Shown here: one piece after another, positions 1 through 7,410 of the stretch
Numbering within the stretch: position 1 is the stretch's first letter
How the letters are laid out: the number at the start of each line of letters is the position of its first letter
Source of the DNA: Novosphingobium aquimarinum
Lineage (GTDB): Bacteria; Pseudomonadota; Alphaproteobacteria; Sphingomonadales; Sphingomonadaceae
Length of the DNA: 64,000 nucleotides
Direction of reading: 5' to 3'
Assembly: GCF_009746585.1 (NCBI RefSeq)
Contig: NZ_WRPO01000002.1
Coordinates: forward strand, 346,978 to 410,977
Notes under the pieces: generated by a model
Seen by the model: only the letters and a program-made list of their open reading frames with translations
Database searches by the model: none
Told to the model about the DNA's origin: nothing
Translations under genes and position numbers: made by a program

Positions 1-98
1 AGATCTCCGTAGGAAACTGCGATGTCCTTGGCGAAGGACGGGGTGGCCGACAGCGCAACGGCGGCGGCGGAAATGGCGATCAGGGTCTGCTTCATCAT
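1..98 (-). CDS. UrcA family protein, N-terminal part
   Basis: Only the first 32 codons are inside the window; the gene runs off the left edge. The start is MMKQTLIAISAAAVALSA, a signal peptide that should be cleaved after TPSFA, followed by KDIAVSYGDL. A mature N-terminus with a V-x-Y-x-D-L motif is typical of the small exported UrcA family found in sphingomonads and caulobacters, whose function is unknown. A strong ribosome binding site (GAGGAGGAA) lies just upstream of tandem ATG codons at 98-93. Tandem LytTR-type motifs lie about 136 bp upstream. The assignment rests on the short N-terminus only. Confidence 0.7.
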   Translation of the reverse strand, partial: MMKQTLIAISAAAVALSATPSFAKDIAVSYGD

Positions 99-233
99 GG
101 TAGGTTCCTCCTCTGGAATGAGCCCGGTCGGTGGGGGTTTCGACCGTCTCGATGATTGTCTTGTGCAGGAGGACGCCGGGTGATTCACGTCGACCTCGAC
201 CAAGCCCGTCCCCGGTCGACAAGCTGCGGCGAA

Positions 234-267
234 GGACGACGAACGACGTGTCGGGACGACGAACGAC
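234..267 (-). promoter_or_regulatory. Tandem LytTR/AlgR-type binding sites upstream of urcA
   Basis: On the minus strand the 14-mer GTCGTTCGTCGTCC occurs twice (267-254 and 247-234), exactly 20 bp apart, so both copies lie on the same DNA face. Each contains CGTTCGTC, the core of published AlgR/LytTR sites. Two direct repeats about two helical turns apart is the usual layout for LytTR regulators. A LytTR response regulator is encoded at 40238-41035; the link to it is inference. Confidence 0.5.
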
Positions 268-384
268 TTGATGAAAGTTGCGTGACGGGGGCTGGCTCGC
301 GATCGATTCGATTTCGGCCGGCTGCCGCATTGGAGTGAAAGCTGCTGGCCTTCCGATCCACGGCTGGCTAGCATCCCGCGCTCC

Positions 385-651
385 ATGGCTCTTGCGTTTC
401 TGTTCTGCCTCGGCATCGTCAATTTCGCCGCCCACAAGGCCGTTCTCGAGAGCGACCATCCGTTGTTGGCGCAGACGCCATGGTTCTTCGATGCGCTTGG
501 CGGGCGGCTCAGCCTGATCGTCGAGTTCACGGTCCTGCTCGGCGCCATGATCCTTGCCGCGGAGGGTTCACCGGGCTGGGTCTGGGCCTATGCGGTTTAT
601 TCGGGCTTCAACGGTATTTTTGCCTGGGCGATGCTCACCGGGCGGTTCTGA
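385..651 (+). CDS. Small hydrophobic membrane protein (unknown)
   Basis: An 88-residue protein with three likely membrane segments: an N-terminal stretch MALAFLFCLGIVNFAAH, a central one around LIVEFTVLLGAMILAA, and a C-terminal one around VWAYAVYSGFNGIFAWAML. No catalytic motif is visible and I do not recognise the family. No convincing Shine-Dalgarno sequence precedes the ATG, so the start could be wrong. It lies 36 bp upstream of the lipid-kinase-like gene in the same direction and may be cotranscribed with it. Confidence 0.55.
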   Translation: MALAFLFCLGIVNFAAHKAVLESDHPLLAQTPWFFDALGGRLSLIVEFTVLLGAMILAAEGSPGWVWAYAVYSGFNGIFAWAMLTGRF

Positions 652-687
652 CGGGAACATGCGCTCTCCTGGCTCATTTTCTCCCCC

Positions 688-1545
688 ATGACGGGCGAAT
701 TCGAGCGGATCTGGCTGGTCTACAACCAGGCCAGCGGCAGCAACGACGAGGAGTCGCTCGCGGCACTGGAGGAAAAGTTCGATTCCCTCGGCTGCGTGAT
801 GGCGGGCAAGACCTGCTTTCCGAACGAAACGCCCCCCGACATCGCCACGCTCGATCGCGAACGCGTGCAGATCCTCGCAATTTTCGGGGGCGACGGGACG
901 ATCAGTTCGATCACCACCGACCGCTACGGTTGGCAGGGCGCGATCCTGCCGCTCCCCGGCGGGACGATGAACATGCTCTCGCGCCGGATGCACGGTGATG
1001 CTGAAGCGCCCGAGATCGTCGCGCGTCTGCGCAACGGCATCTCCCGCAAAGTGCGCCCCTCGATCATCCGCTCGCGCCATGGCGACGGGCTCACCGGCGT
1101 GCTGGCCGGGCCGGGAACCGTGTGGAACGAGGTTCGCGAGGCGATGCGAGACATCGATCTGGTCGAACTCGTCACGTCGACGACCGAGGCGATCGCCTGG
1201 TCGGCCAATGGGCCCAAGGTGGCGTGTCTCAATTCCGATTGCGGCCGTGACGAGGGCTATGCGGCGATCACCATCAGTCCCGAGGACGACGGCTTGCAGG
1301 CGAACGGCTACTACGCCGACACGATCGGGGACTTTGCCAAGCAGGGCGTCGCCTTGCTGCAACACGATTTCCGTAACGGTCCCCATGACGACCTGGGGCG
1401 GCACATGACGATTCGCCTCGCGTGTCTCAAAGGAGAGCCGATGGGACTGCTGATCGATGGGGAGCCGTTCGACGGCGAATCGGAAGAAGAATTCGCGCTC
1501 GTGCCCAGCGAGATCGACATCGTCGCCACTGCCGATGCACGGTAG
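688..1545 (+). CDS. Diacylglycerol kinase-family (DAGK catalytic domain) lipid kinase
   Basis: A 285-residue protein of the diacylglycerol/sphingosine kinase catalytic superfamily. The nucleotide-binding signature GGDGT is at residues 67-71 and the second glycine motif PGGTMNML at 90-97; both are intact. Family members phosphorylate diacylglycerol or related lipids at the inner membrane, but the substrate cannot be told from sequence. The gene is 10 bp upstream of a metallophosphoesterase in the same direction, a pairing that suggests phosphorylation and dephosphorylation of a related substrate (inference). No signal peptide is present. Confidence 0.8.
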   Translation: MTGEFERIWLVYNQASGSNDEESLAALEEKFDSLGCVMAGKTCFPNETPPDIATLDRERVQILAIFGGDGTISSITTDRYGWQGAILPLPGGTMNMLSRRMHGDAEAPEIVARLRNGISRKVRPSIIRSRHGDGLTGVLAGPGTVWNEVREAMRDIDLVELVTSTTEAIAWSANGPKVACLNSDCGRDEGYAAITISPEDDGLQANGYYADTIGDFAKQGVALLQHDFRNGPHDDLGRHMTIRLACLKGEPMGLLIDGEPFDGESEEEFALVPSEIDIVATADAR

Positions 1546-1555
1546 GGTGCGGGAC

Positions 1556-2416
1556 ATGCGGCAAGGCCCGGTGAAGCTGTTTCACATCAGCGACATTCAT
1601 TTCGGACTCGAGGATCCGGCCGCTCTGGCCTGGGTCGAGGATTGCATCGCTTCGGAGCGGCCCGACGCGGTGGTCATCACCGGGGACCTCACGATGCGCG
1701 CGCGGCATCGCGAATATCAGGCGGCCTGCGCCTGGATCGGCGCGCTCGACGTGCCGGCGACGATGGTCATCGGCAATCACGACATGCCCTATTTCAATCT
1801 GATCGAGCGGTTCTTCGATCCCTATCGCCGCTTTCAGGGCGTTCGCTCGATCGTGGAGGCCGAGCTCGATCTCGGCGATATCGCGATCGTTCCGCTCAAG
1901 ACGACGGCGCGCGCGCAATGGCGCACCAATTGGTCGAAAGGCTGGATCACGCGGCCTGCGCTCGAAAAGACCCTGGCTCAGATCGACGCCCTGCCTGCGG
2001 GCACGCGCGTGCTGGTTTCGGCGCACCATCCGCTGGTCGAGGTCAACCATCATGGCAACGTGCTCACCAAGCGCGGCGGCCGGGCGCTCGAGGAGCTGGC
2101 GAAGCGCAAGGTGATGGGCGTGCTCACGGGCCACGTGCACGATCCCTTCGATCTGGTCGAGCAGACGCCGAGCGGTTCGGTCCGGATGATCGGCGCGGGC
2201 ACGCTTTCGAAGCGCATCCGGTCCACCCCGCCCAGCTTCAACCAGATCCTGGTGACGGAACGCGGCGTCCAAGTCGAAGCGCGCAATCTCGAGCACGTCG
2301 CCACGCCCGACATGCAGATCGACGATGTGCCCGAAGATGCCATGCCGCCGCGCAAGCCCGGCCAACCCGTCGCGCCCGTCGGCTCGGTGCCACCGGTCGA
2401 TCCTCCGGTTCACTAG
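1556..2416 (+). CDS. Calcineurin-like metallophosphoesterase
   Basis: A 286-residue phosphoesterase of the binuclear-metal superfamily related to cAMP phosphodiesterase CpdA and Icc. Motifs appear in order: DIH at residues 13-15, GDL at 43-45, GNHD at 73-76, SAHHP in the middle and GHVHD near the C-terminal third. These supply the metal ligands. I chose the ATG at 1556, just after the lipid-kinase stop; an in-frame ATG at 1535 would overlap that gene. The substrate is unknown. It is probably cotranscribed with the upstream kinase. Confidence 0.85.
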   Translation: MRQGPVKLFHISDIHFGLEDPAALAWVEDCIASERPDAVVITGDLTMRARHREYQAACAWIGALDVPATMVIGNHDMPYFNLIERFFDPYRRFQGVRSIVEAELDLGDIAIVPLKTTARAQWRTNWSKGWITRPALEKTLAQIDALPAGTRVLVSAHHPLVEVNHHGNVLTKRGGRALEELAKRKVMGVLTGHVHDPFDLVEQTPSGSVRMIGAGTLSKRIRSTPPSFNQILVTERGVQVEARNLEHVATPDMQIDDVPEDAMPPRKPGQPVAPVGSVPPVDPPVH

Positions 2417-2527
2417 ATCTGGAGGGCCGGAGGGGGCTTGCGATCGTCAGAACCCGATCGCGAAAATCCGCGCTCCCATGCCGCCCCTGTTTGGTCATTT
2501 CCGCATCCGTCATCCAGACCTTTGACG

Positions 2528-2557
2528 AAAAAACCGCGCCGGGATGCGGCGCGGTTT
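2528..2557 (-). terminator. Intrinsic terminator after the GIN-domain gene
   Basis: A perfect 10-bp stem (AAACCGCGCC with GGCGCGGTTT, 2531-2540 and 2548-2557) closes a 7-nt loop. Read on the minus strand it ends in a run of six T, so it terminates the PadR/DUF1700/GIN operon. It may also stop transcription from the phosphoesterase on the plus strand. Confidence 0.85.
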
Positions 2558-2599
2558 CTCCCTCATGATGTCGCTCGCCGAGATGGGCGAGCGACTCTC

Positions 2600-3310
2600 C
2601 TATTCGTAATCGTGCTTGACCGAGCCGATGCCGTTCATCTGGGTGCGCAGCGCCGCGGGCTTCTTGCGCAGCGTCACCGCGCCGACACCGTTGACCTCCA
2701 CATCGACTCTGCCGGTGGCGGCAATGCTGACGTCGCCCGCGCCATTGACCAGGACCGTCGCGTCTTCGACTTCGAGCTTGTCGAGATTGATGTCAGAGGC
2801 GCCATCGGTCCGGATCGAGACCGCGCGGACCTTGCCGTCGGCATCGAGATCGATGGCGCCGGCGGACTTCAGCCGGAACTGGTCCTGCTGGAGGCCTGAC
2901 AGAGTTACGTCGCCGGGGGCTTCCATGTCGAGCGCGGCCAGCTCGGGCGCGACGATGGTGACGTCGAGCCCCGCGTGCAGGCTCTTCTGGCCGCGCAGCG
3001 AAAGCCGGCCATTCTCGAACACCAACCGGTCGACCGCCTCGGCAGGCCCGTTGACGATCATTTCGGCCTTGTCGCCGCGGGTGAAATGCAGTTCCACGGG
3101 AATTTCCATGGTCAGCGTCTGCCCGCCGTTAACGGCGAAGCTGCGATCCTTCGTGGGACCCTCGTATTCCTCGCCGATCGTCCAGTGGAAATCCTTTTCG
3201 CCGCTGAGCTCGCTGCGCAGTTCCTCGCCGCCGGTGGCGAACGCGAGGCTGAAAGCGATCACGCACAGCACGAGGCCGCTGGCGAAGACGATGAGAAGCT
3301 TCTTGGTCAT
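2600..3310 (-). CDS. GIN-domain (DUF2807) exported protein
   Basis: A 236-residue protein. An N-terminal membrane segment (LLIVFASGLVLCVIAFSLAFA) is followed by a repetitive beta region rich in G-x-x-x-L and N-G-x-G turns, as in the putative autotransporter adhesin GIN domain (DUF2807), which forms a beta-helix outside the cytoplasm. I chose the ATG at 3310 because AGGAGG (3323-3318) is 7 nt upstream; the ATG at 3316 would be only 1 nt from it. It is the last gene of a three-gene operon with a PadR regulator and a DUF1700 membrane protein, a set seen in envelope-stress modules of many bacteria. The biochemical role is unknown. Confidence 0.8.
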   Translation of the reverse strand: MTKKLLIVFASGLVLCVIAFSLAFATGGEELRSELSGEKDFHWTIGEEYEGPTKDRSFAVNGGQTLTMEIPVELHFTRGDKAEMIVNGPAEAVDRLVFENGRLSLRGQKSLHAGLDVTIVAPELAALDMEAPGDVTLSGLQQDQFRLKSAGAIDLDADGKVRAVSIRTDGASDINLDKLEVEDATVLVNGAGDVSIAATGRVDVEVNGVGAVTLRKKPAALRTQMNGIGSVKHDYE

Positions 3311-3325
3311 GGCCATTCCTCCTGG

Positions 3326-3895
3326 TCAGGCGTCTTCGGACTTGATGGCAGGTTCGATCACCCGGTAGTGCAGGCGACCGAACCAGAGCAGGGCGTTGAT
3401 CACCCAGATCGACAGGATCGTGAGCAGCGCGCCCACGGCGATCGATCCGGCCATCAGGCCGAGCCCGGCGAAGATGGCGGCCGCGATACCTCCCGGAAAA
3501 CCCTGTAAGGGCCCCACGAACAGCACGAAACCGCCGCAGATGAAGAGCGCGAACATCGCCAGGTAGAGCGCGAAGATGATCCCGATCACGCTGAGCACGA
3601 TGGGCAGCAGAATGAGGATGTCGATCGTCGCCAGTCCCATGAAGCCGACGACGGCGGCAAACGCGGACGAGGGGGTGCGATCGGTCTGCCAGTTGCGAAT
3701 GCCGGCTTCGAAGCGCAGTTCGCGCGCCAGACGGGTCGGATTGCCAAGCGCGTCGGCGACCTCCTCTTCGGAGCGACCTTCGGCGGCGCCGGCCTCGAAA
3801 TGCTCTTCGTAATCGGCGACGATGTCGCTGATGTCCTCGGCGGGCAGTCCCTTGAGGCCCGCCTTCAAGCGGCGGATGAAGTCGTTACGAGTCAT
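3326..3895 (-). CDS. DUF1700 family membrane protein
   Basis: A 189-residue protein. The N-terminal about 70 residues are soluble and helical (FIRRLKAGLKGLP, then DIVADYEEHFEAG), the conserved DUF1700 head. Four or so membrane helices follow, with a glycine-rich central pair. The start at 3895 has GGAGG six bases upstream and overlaps the padR stop by 11 bp, which implies translational coupling. DUF1700 proteins are usually encoded with PadR-type regulators and GIN-domain proteins, as here. The function is not established; a role in sensing or signalling at the membrane is inference. Confidence 0.85.
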   Translation of the reverse strand: MTRNDFIRRLKAGLKGLPAEDISDIVADYEEHFEAGAAEGRSEEEVADALGNPTRLARELRFEAGIRNWQTDRTPSSAFAAVVGFMGLATIDILILLPIVLSVIGIIFALYLAMFALFICGGFVLFVGPLQGFPGGIAAAIFAGLGLMAGSIAVGALLTILSIWVINALLWFGRLHYRVIEPAIKSEDA

Positions 3896-4253
3896 GGGTT
3901 TCCTCCGCTTGTTCTGCGGGCGTCGGCCCGGCGTCTGGGACAATCAGGCCATCGACGGCCGCGGTGAACGCGCGCCATTCGGCGACTTGCGCCGCGAGCC
4001 GATCGTGGCCGGCTTCGGTGATCTTGTAATATTTGCGCGGCGGACCCGAGGGCGATTCCTCGAGGTACGTCGCGACGAGGCCCTCGGCCTGCATGCGCCG
4101 CATGAGCGGGTAAATCGTCCCTTCGCCCATATCGACTGCATCGGCGAGCCGGCTCGCGATCTCGTAGGCGTAACTGTTACCGCGCGACAGAAGAGCGAGC
4201 ACGCAAAGGCCGAGCACCCCCTTCTTCAGCTGAGTTTCGATAGGATCTGGCAC
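3885..4253 (-). CDS. PadR family transcriptional regulator
   Basis: A 122-residue winged-helix regulator. The N-terminal half carries the typical PadR signature: LKKGVLGLCVLALL, then YAYEIASRL, then GTIYPLMRRMQAEGL, then the wing GPPRKYYKIT. The C-terminal dimerisation helix is short, as in the two-domain PadR-s2 subgroup. Translation starts at GTG (4253) with AGGAG nearby. It heads the operon with the DUF1700 and GIN-domain genes and probably represses its own promoter, where a direct repeat overlaps the -35 element. Confidence 0.9.
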   Translation of the reverse strand: MPDPIETQLKKGVLGLCVLALLSRGNSYAYEIASRLADAVDMGEGTIYPLMRRMQAEGLVATYLEESPSGPPRKYYKITEAGHDRLAAQVAEWRAFTAAVDGLIVPDAGPTPAEQAEETHDS

Positions 4254-4277
4254 GAATCATCTCCTGTGATGGGAGAT

Positions 4278-4310
4278 TATCTATCGCAAGGTAGTGTGCG
4301 ATGCAAGGTA
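4278..4310 (-). promoter_or_regulatory. padR operon promoter with direct-repeat operator
   Basis: On the minus strand TTGCAT (4306-4301) is separated by exactly 17 bp from TAGATA (4283-4278), a plausible -35/-10 pair. The 8-mer TACCTTGC is present twice (4310-4303 and 4293-4286), 17 bp apart, one copy on the -35 box and one in the spacer. A related AGGTACCT palindrome sits just upstream near 4341. This is a good candidate PadR autoregulatory operator. Confidence 0.55.
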
Positions 4311-4500
4311 CCATGCGAAGAAAGATTCAGATGCAGTGACAGGTACCTGCTTATAGCGAGCTACTGGGCTATGCAGATGTTGTGCAGGACGGCAGAAAAT
4401 GGGCCTTTGAGCCAGGAACCAGGCCTTCGCCGATCGTCACCCCTGAACGTGAGTCAGTGTCCATCTCTCCCCGCGCGCTTGGCTCTCGACCGCGCGATGG
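4311..4500. other. Non-coding spacer upstream of padR
   Basis: No gene is supported here. The stretch holds the palindrome near 4341 and low-complexity sequence leading into a REP-like hairpin. Short open frames in it have no ribosome binding site or recognisable product. Confidence 0.5.
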
Positions 4501-4521
4501 ATGCTGAAACGAGTTCAGCAT
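4501..4521. repeat. REP-like intergenic palindrome
   Basis: ATGCTGAA (4501-4508) and TTCAGCAT (4514-4521) form a perfect 8-bp stem with a 5-nt loop. I recognise the TGCTGAACxxGTTTCAGCA core as a common dispersed intergenic palindrome in sphingomonad genomes. Read through, it gives spurious peptides containing LNSFQHP. Only one copy was noticed in this window. Confidence 0.6.
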
Positions 4522-4568
4522 GACGAAAATGCGAAGAAGCGACGGGCCGGAATCCATGCAGCCCAAAG

Positions 4569-4597
4569 AAAAAGGGGCCGCGGTTGCCCGCGACCCC
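4569..4597 (-). terminator. Intrinsic terminator after rpsI
   Basis: On the minus strand GGGGTCGCGG and CCGCGGCCCC pair as a 10-bp stem with one G-U wobble, closed by a GCAA tetraloop and followed by TTTTTCTTT. It ends the rplM-rpsI operon. A second small hairpin (GCCGC/GCGGC, 4603-4616) lies between it and the rpsI stop. Confidence 0.9.
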
Positions 4598-4635
4598 ACT
4601 TTGCCGCCGAAGCGGCAGTCGGATAACTCGAAGTC

Positions 4636-5154
4636 TTAGCGCTTCGAGAACTGGAAGCTGCGGCGAGCCTTGGCGCGGCCATACTTCTTACGCTCGACCA
4701 CGCGGCTGTCGCGGGTGAGGAAGCCGGCGGCCTTGACCGTGCTGCGCAGCGCGGGCTCGTAGCGAGTCAGGGCCTGGCTGATGCCGTGCTTGACCGCGCC
4801 GGCCTGACCCGAAAGTCCGCCGCCCTTGACGGTGGCGACGATGTCATACTGGCCTTCACGATCGGTGATCGCGAACGGCTGGTTGATGACGAGGCGCAGC
4901 GTCGGACGCGCGAAATAGACTTCCTGATCGCGGCCGTTGACGGTGACCTTGCCGCTGCCGGGCTTGAGCCAGACGCGGGCCACGGCATCCTTGCGGCGGC
5001 CAGTGGCATAAGCGCGACCCTGCGGATCGATTTCCTGCTCGCGCAGCGGCATCGTCGGGGTTGCGGGAACGGCGGGGGCATCGGTGCCCTCGGGCGCGTC
5101 GCCGGTGAGGTCCTTCAGTTCGGACAGGCTCTGGACGGTATCGGTGTCGGACAT
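4636..5154 (-). CDS. rpsI: 30S ribosomal protein S9
   Basis: A 172-residue S9. The conserved core starts at [18 protein letters not shown] and ends with the family C-terminus [17 protein letters not shown], whose basic tail reaches the ribosomal P site. About 45 acidic, proline-rich residues precede the core, an N-terminal extension common in alphaproteobacterial S9. The start ATG at 5154 overlaps the rplM stop as TGATG, so the two are translationally coupled. A strong terminator follows. Confidence 0.97.
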   Translation of the reverse strand: MSDTDTVQSLSELKDLTGDAPEGTDAPAVPATPTMPLREQEIDPQGRAYATGRRKDAVARVWLKPGSGKVTVNGRDQEVYFARPTLRLVINQPFAITDREGQYDIVATVKGGGLSGQAGAVKHGISQALTRYEPALRSTVKAAGFLTRDSRVVERKKYGRAKARRSFQFSKR

Positions 5155-5633
5155 CACGCACCCACCTTGTTCTTGCGATTCATGGAAGCAACGTCGAGCG
5201 GCTGCGGCTGGGTGCCGGCATGCGGGTGCTCGGCACCGGCATAGAGGTGCAGCGCGCGCATCTGGTCACGGCCGAGGGGACCGCGCGGAACCATGCGCTC
5301 GACAGCCTTCTCGAGCACGCGCTCGGGGAAGCGGCCTTCCAGCACCTTGGCGGCAGTCACGCCCTTGATGCCGCCGGCATAACCGGTGTGCTTGTAATAG
5401 ACCTTTTCGCCCAGCTTCTTGCCGGTGAAACGGACCTTGTCGGCATTAATCACGACGACGTGATCGCCGCAATCGACGTGCGGGGTGTAGCTCGGCTTGT
5501 GCTTGCCGCGCAGCAGATCGGCGATCACGACCGCGAGGCGGCCGACAACCAGACCTTCGGCATCGATCAGATGCCACTTCTTCTCAACCTCGGCCGGTTT
5601 GATCGACCGGGTGACCTTGGTAAGCGCCTTCAT
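5154..5633 (-). CDS. rplM: 50S ribosomal protein L13
   Basis: A 159-residue L13 from [20 protein letters not shown] to its stop. The family motifs are present: [49 protein letters not shown] and [12 protein letters not shown] longer in-frame reading exists upstream, but the chosen start is the conserved one. It is the first gene of the rplM-rpsI operon. In E. coli L13 represses this operon at the leader; here the leader carries a stable 9-bp hairpin. Confidence 0.97.
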   Translation of the reverse strand: MKALTKVTRSIKPAEVEKKWHLIDAEGLVVGRLAVVIADLLRGKHKPSYTPHVDCGDHVVVINADKVRFTGKKLGEKVYYKHTGYAGGIKGVTAAKVLEGRFPERVLEKAVERMVPRGPLGRDQMRALHLYAGAEHPHAGTQPQPLDVASMNRKNKVGA

Positions 5634-5655
5634 GGCTGGTCTATCCCTATGTGTT

Positions 5656-5680
5656 CGTGCGCGACCGAATCTCGCGCACG
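5656..5680 (-). promoter_or_regulatory. Stable hairpin in the rplM leader
   Basis: CGTGCGCGA (5656-5664) and TCGCGCACG (5672-5680) pair perfectly over 9 bp around a 7-nt loop. The hairpin ends 22 nt upstream of the rplM start. No T-run follows, so it is not a classical terminator. It could be a target for ribosomal-protein autoregulation or an mRNA-stability element (inference). Confidence 0.5.
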
Positions 5681-5709
5681 TTGTCGTACGCCTCGGTCGG
5701 GAAGGCGCG

Positions 5710-5738
5710 CCAATTGCGGAAATGCGCGCGCAAGTCAA
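5710..5738 (-). promoter_or_regulatory. Candidate rplM promoter
   Basis: On the minus strand TTGACT (5738-5733) is a good -35 element. A 17-bp spacer leads to AATTGG (5715-5710), which is a poor -10. The position fits a leader that includes the 5656-5680 hairpin. Confidence 0.3.
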
Positions 5739-5856
5739 GCAAATCGGGCGATTTGGCCGGAGGTAAAATAATACCGCGCCGGTTTAGAGGGACTGGAGAG
5801 AGCGGGCTAGGTGCGCGCGCAGCCGGCGATCAAGTTCCGTTCGAGCAGCCCTTCGA

Positions 5857-6912
5857 TCACAGCCGCCGACCGAGCGCATGCGCGCCCCAGACCGTGGCTG
5901 CGACCAGCAACGCGCCGGTAAGCTGGTGGAGCACGGCGAGCCAGAGCGAAACGCCCGACCAGACAGTCGCGATACCGAGCAGGATCTGAAATCCGAACGC
6001 GCAGTGCAGCGCCAGCGACACGTCGCGCCGCATGGCGAGCCGCAACCGTCGACCCATCATCACCAGCACGACGACCACGACCCACGCCCACCAGCGATGG
6101 ATGAAGTGAACCAGATAGGGGTCGGAAAAAAGCGCGCCCAGGCCGCCTTCGACGCCTTCGGGAAACAATCGCCCCTGCATCAGCGGCCAGGCATCGAAAT
6201 TGAACCATCCCGCACCCGCGACATATCCGGCGCGCAGACCGGCCACCAGCGCGCCGAACAGGATCTGCACGGCCAGCACCACCAGCGCGACGATGCCGAA
6301 CCCGCTGAGGCGGGACGGGGATTGGCCGCGTTCGAGCCGGGAAACGTCGCAAGCCGTCCACACCAGTCCGCCCAGTGTGGTCAGCGCGACCAGCAGATGC
6401 ACCGCCAAACGGAAGTGGCTGACTTTGACGTCGGCGGAGAGCCCGGACGACACCATCCACCAGCCCACCGCGCCCTGCAGACCGCCCAGAGCCAGCAGTG
6501 CTAGCAGCCTGGGCTTGTAGCCGAGCGGGATGGTCCCGCGCAGCCAGAAATACGCCAGCGGCAGCGCGAAGGCGAGGCCGATCAGCCGCGCGAGCAGGCG
6601 ATGCAGCCATTCCCAGAAGTAGATGAATTTGTACTGCGCCAGCGTCATCCCGGCCGGGCCGTTGACCTCGGTATATTGGGGAATGCGCTGGTAGGCCTCG
6701 AATTCGGCTTGCCATTGCGCGTCGCTGAGCGGGGGCATCGCGCCTGTCACCGGCTTCCATTCGGTGATGGACAGGCCGGATTCGGTCAGCCGCGTGATCC
6801 CGCCGATCGCGACGATCGCGATCACCATGCAGGCGACGCACAAAAGCCATAGCCGCATGGGCCGCAAGTCGTCGCTGGTCCCGATGATCGGGCGGCTGTC
6901 GGACAGAGTCAT
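5857..6912 (-). CDS. ctaA: Heme A synthase (COX15/CtaA)
   Basis: A 351-residue membrane protein with about eight helices and the internal duplication of the COX15/CtaA family. It oxidises the C8 methyl of heme O to a formyl group, giving heme A for aa3-type oxidases. Conserved histidines sit in EWLHRLLARLIG, SHFRLAVHLL, VHFIHRWWAW and LHQLTGALLVA. The N-terminal GGITRLTESGLSITEWKPV is diagnostic. I chose the ATG at 6912 (MTLSDSRPIIG) over an upstream in-frame start. It is divergent from the merC-type gene across a 107-bp gap. Confidence 0.93.
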   Translation of the reverse strand: MTLSDSRPIIGTSDDLRPMRLWLLCVACMVIAIVAIGGITRLTESGLSITEWKPVTGAMPPLSDAQWQAEFEAYQRIPQYTEVNGPAGMTLAQYKFIYFWEWLHRLLARLIGLAFALPLAYFWLRGTIPLGYKPRLLALLALGGLQGAVGWWMVSSGLSADVKVSHFRLAVHLLVALTTLGGLVWTACDVSRLERGQSPSRLSGFGIVALVVLAVQILFGALVAGLRAGYVAGAGWFNFDAWPLMQGRLFPEGVEGGLGALFSDPYLVHFIHRWWAWVVVVVLVMMGRRLRLAMRRDVSLALHCAFGFQILLGIATVWSGVSLWLAVLHQLTGALLVAATVWGAHALGRRL

Positions 6913-6994
6913 GCGGCCAGTCCCTGCTCCGTCAGGCTCGCCAGTGCAAGGGGGGGAGCGACCAGGAAGCGGCGCACAGGGCGCTTGCAATTGC

Positions 6995-7011
6995 ATGATA
7001 CAACATTACAT
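6995..7011 (+). promoter_or_regulatory. AT-rich imperfect palindrome, Zur-box-like
   Basis: ATGATACAACATTACAT is an AT-rich island in GC-rich DNA, with outer arms ATG/CAT. It lies 8 bp upstream of the MerC-domain start. The composition recalls Zur/Fur-family boxes, and MerC-domain genes are often metal regulated, but the palindrome is imperfect and the assignment is tentative. Confidence 0.3.
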
Positions 7012-7019
7012 GTGGGGCC

Positions 7020-7394
7020 ATGACGCGCCGCGCTCTCATCCGTTTCCGCGACCGACTCGACCGGACCGGGGTCTGGATATCGGGCCTGTGCGCAGTGCAT
7101 TGCGTGCTGACGGTCGTGCTCGTCTCGCTGCTCGGCGTGGGCGGACAGTTTCTGCTCAATCCTGCGATTCACGAATTCGGACTGGTACTGGCTCTGGTCA
7201 TCGGGGCCATCTCGCTGGGCTATGGCGTGCTACGCCATGGCCGGCTGGGTCCGATCGCGGTCGGGGCGACCGGTCTTGTGCTGATGGCCATCGCGGTGGG
7301 CACGCATCACGGCGTGGGTGAAGCGGTACTGACCGTGGCCGGTGTCGCGCTGGTCGCTTTCGCGCACATCTGGAACTTGCACCGCTCAGCCTGA
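7020..7394 (+). CDS. MerC-domain membrane protein
   Basis: A 124-residue protein with four predicted membrane helices. The first helix contains the family-typical [20 protein letters not shown], with the Cys-x3-Cys-like pair (C, AVHC) near its centre. In mercury resistance MerC is an inner-membrane Hg(II) transporter; stand-alone chromosomal MerC-domain proteins like this have no proven substrate. No mer genes are nearby. It is followed 16 bp later by thiS-thiG in the same direction. Confidence 0.8.
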   Translation: MTRRALIRFRDRLDRTGVWISGLCAVHCVLTVVLVSLLGVGGQFLLNPAIHEFGLVLALVIGAISLGYGVLRHGRLGPIAVGATGLVLMAIAVGTHHGVGEAVLTVAGVALVAFAHIWNLHRSA

Positions 7395-7410
7395 GCGCTA
7401 TCTGCGCAGT

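Noticed and set aside
568..2413. Two long minus-strand frames opposite the lipid kinase and phosphoesterase
   Set aside because: They lack recognisable motifs and are composition shadows of two well-supported plus-strand genes.
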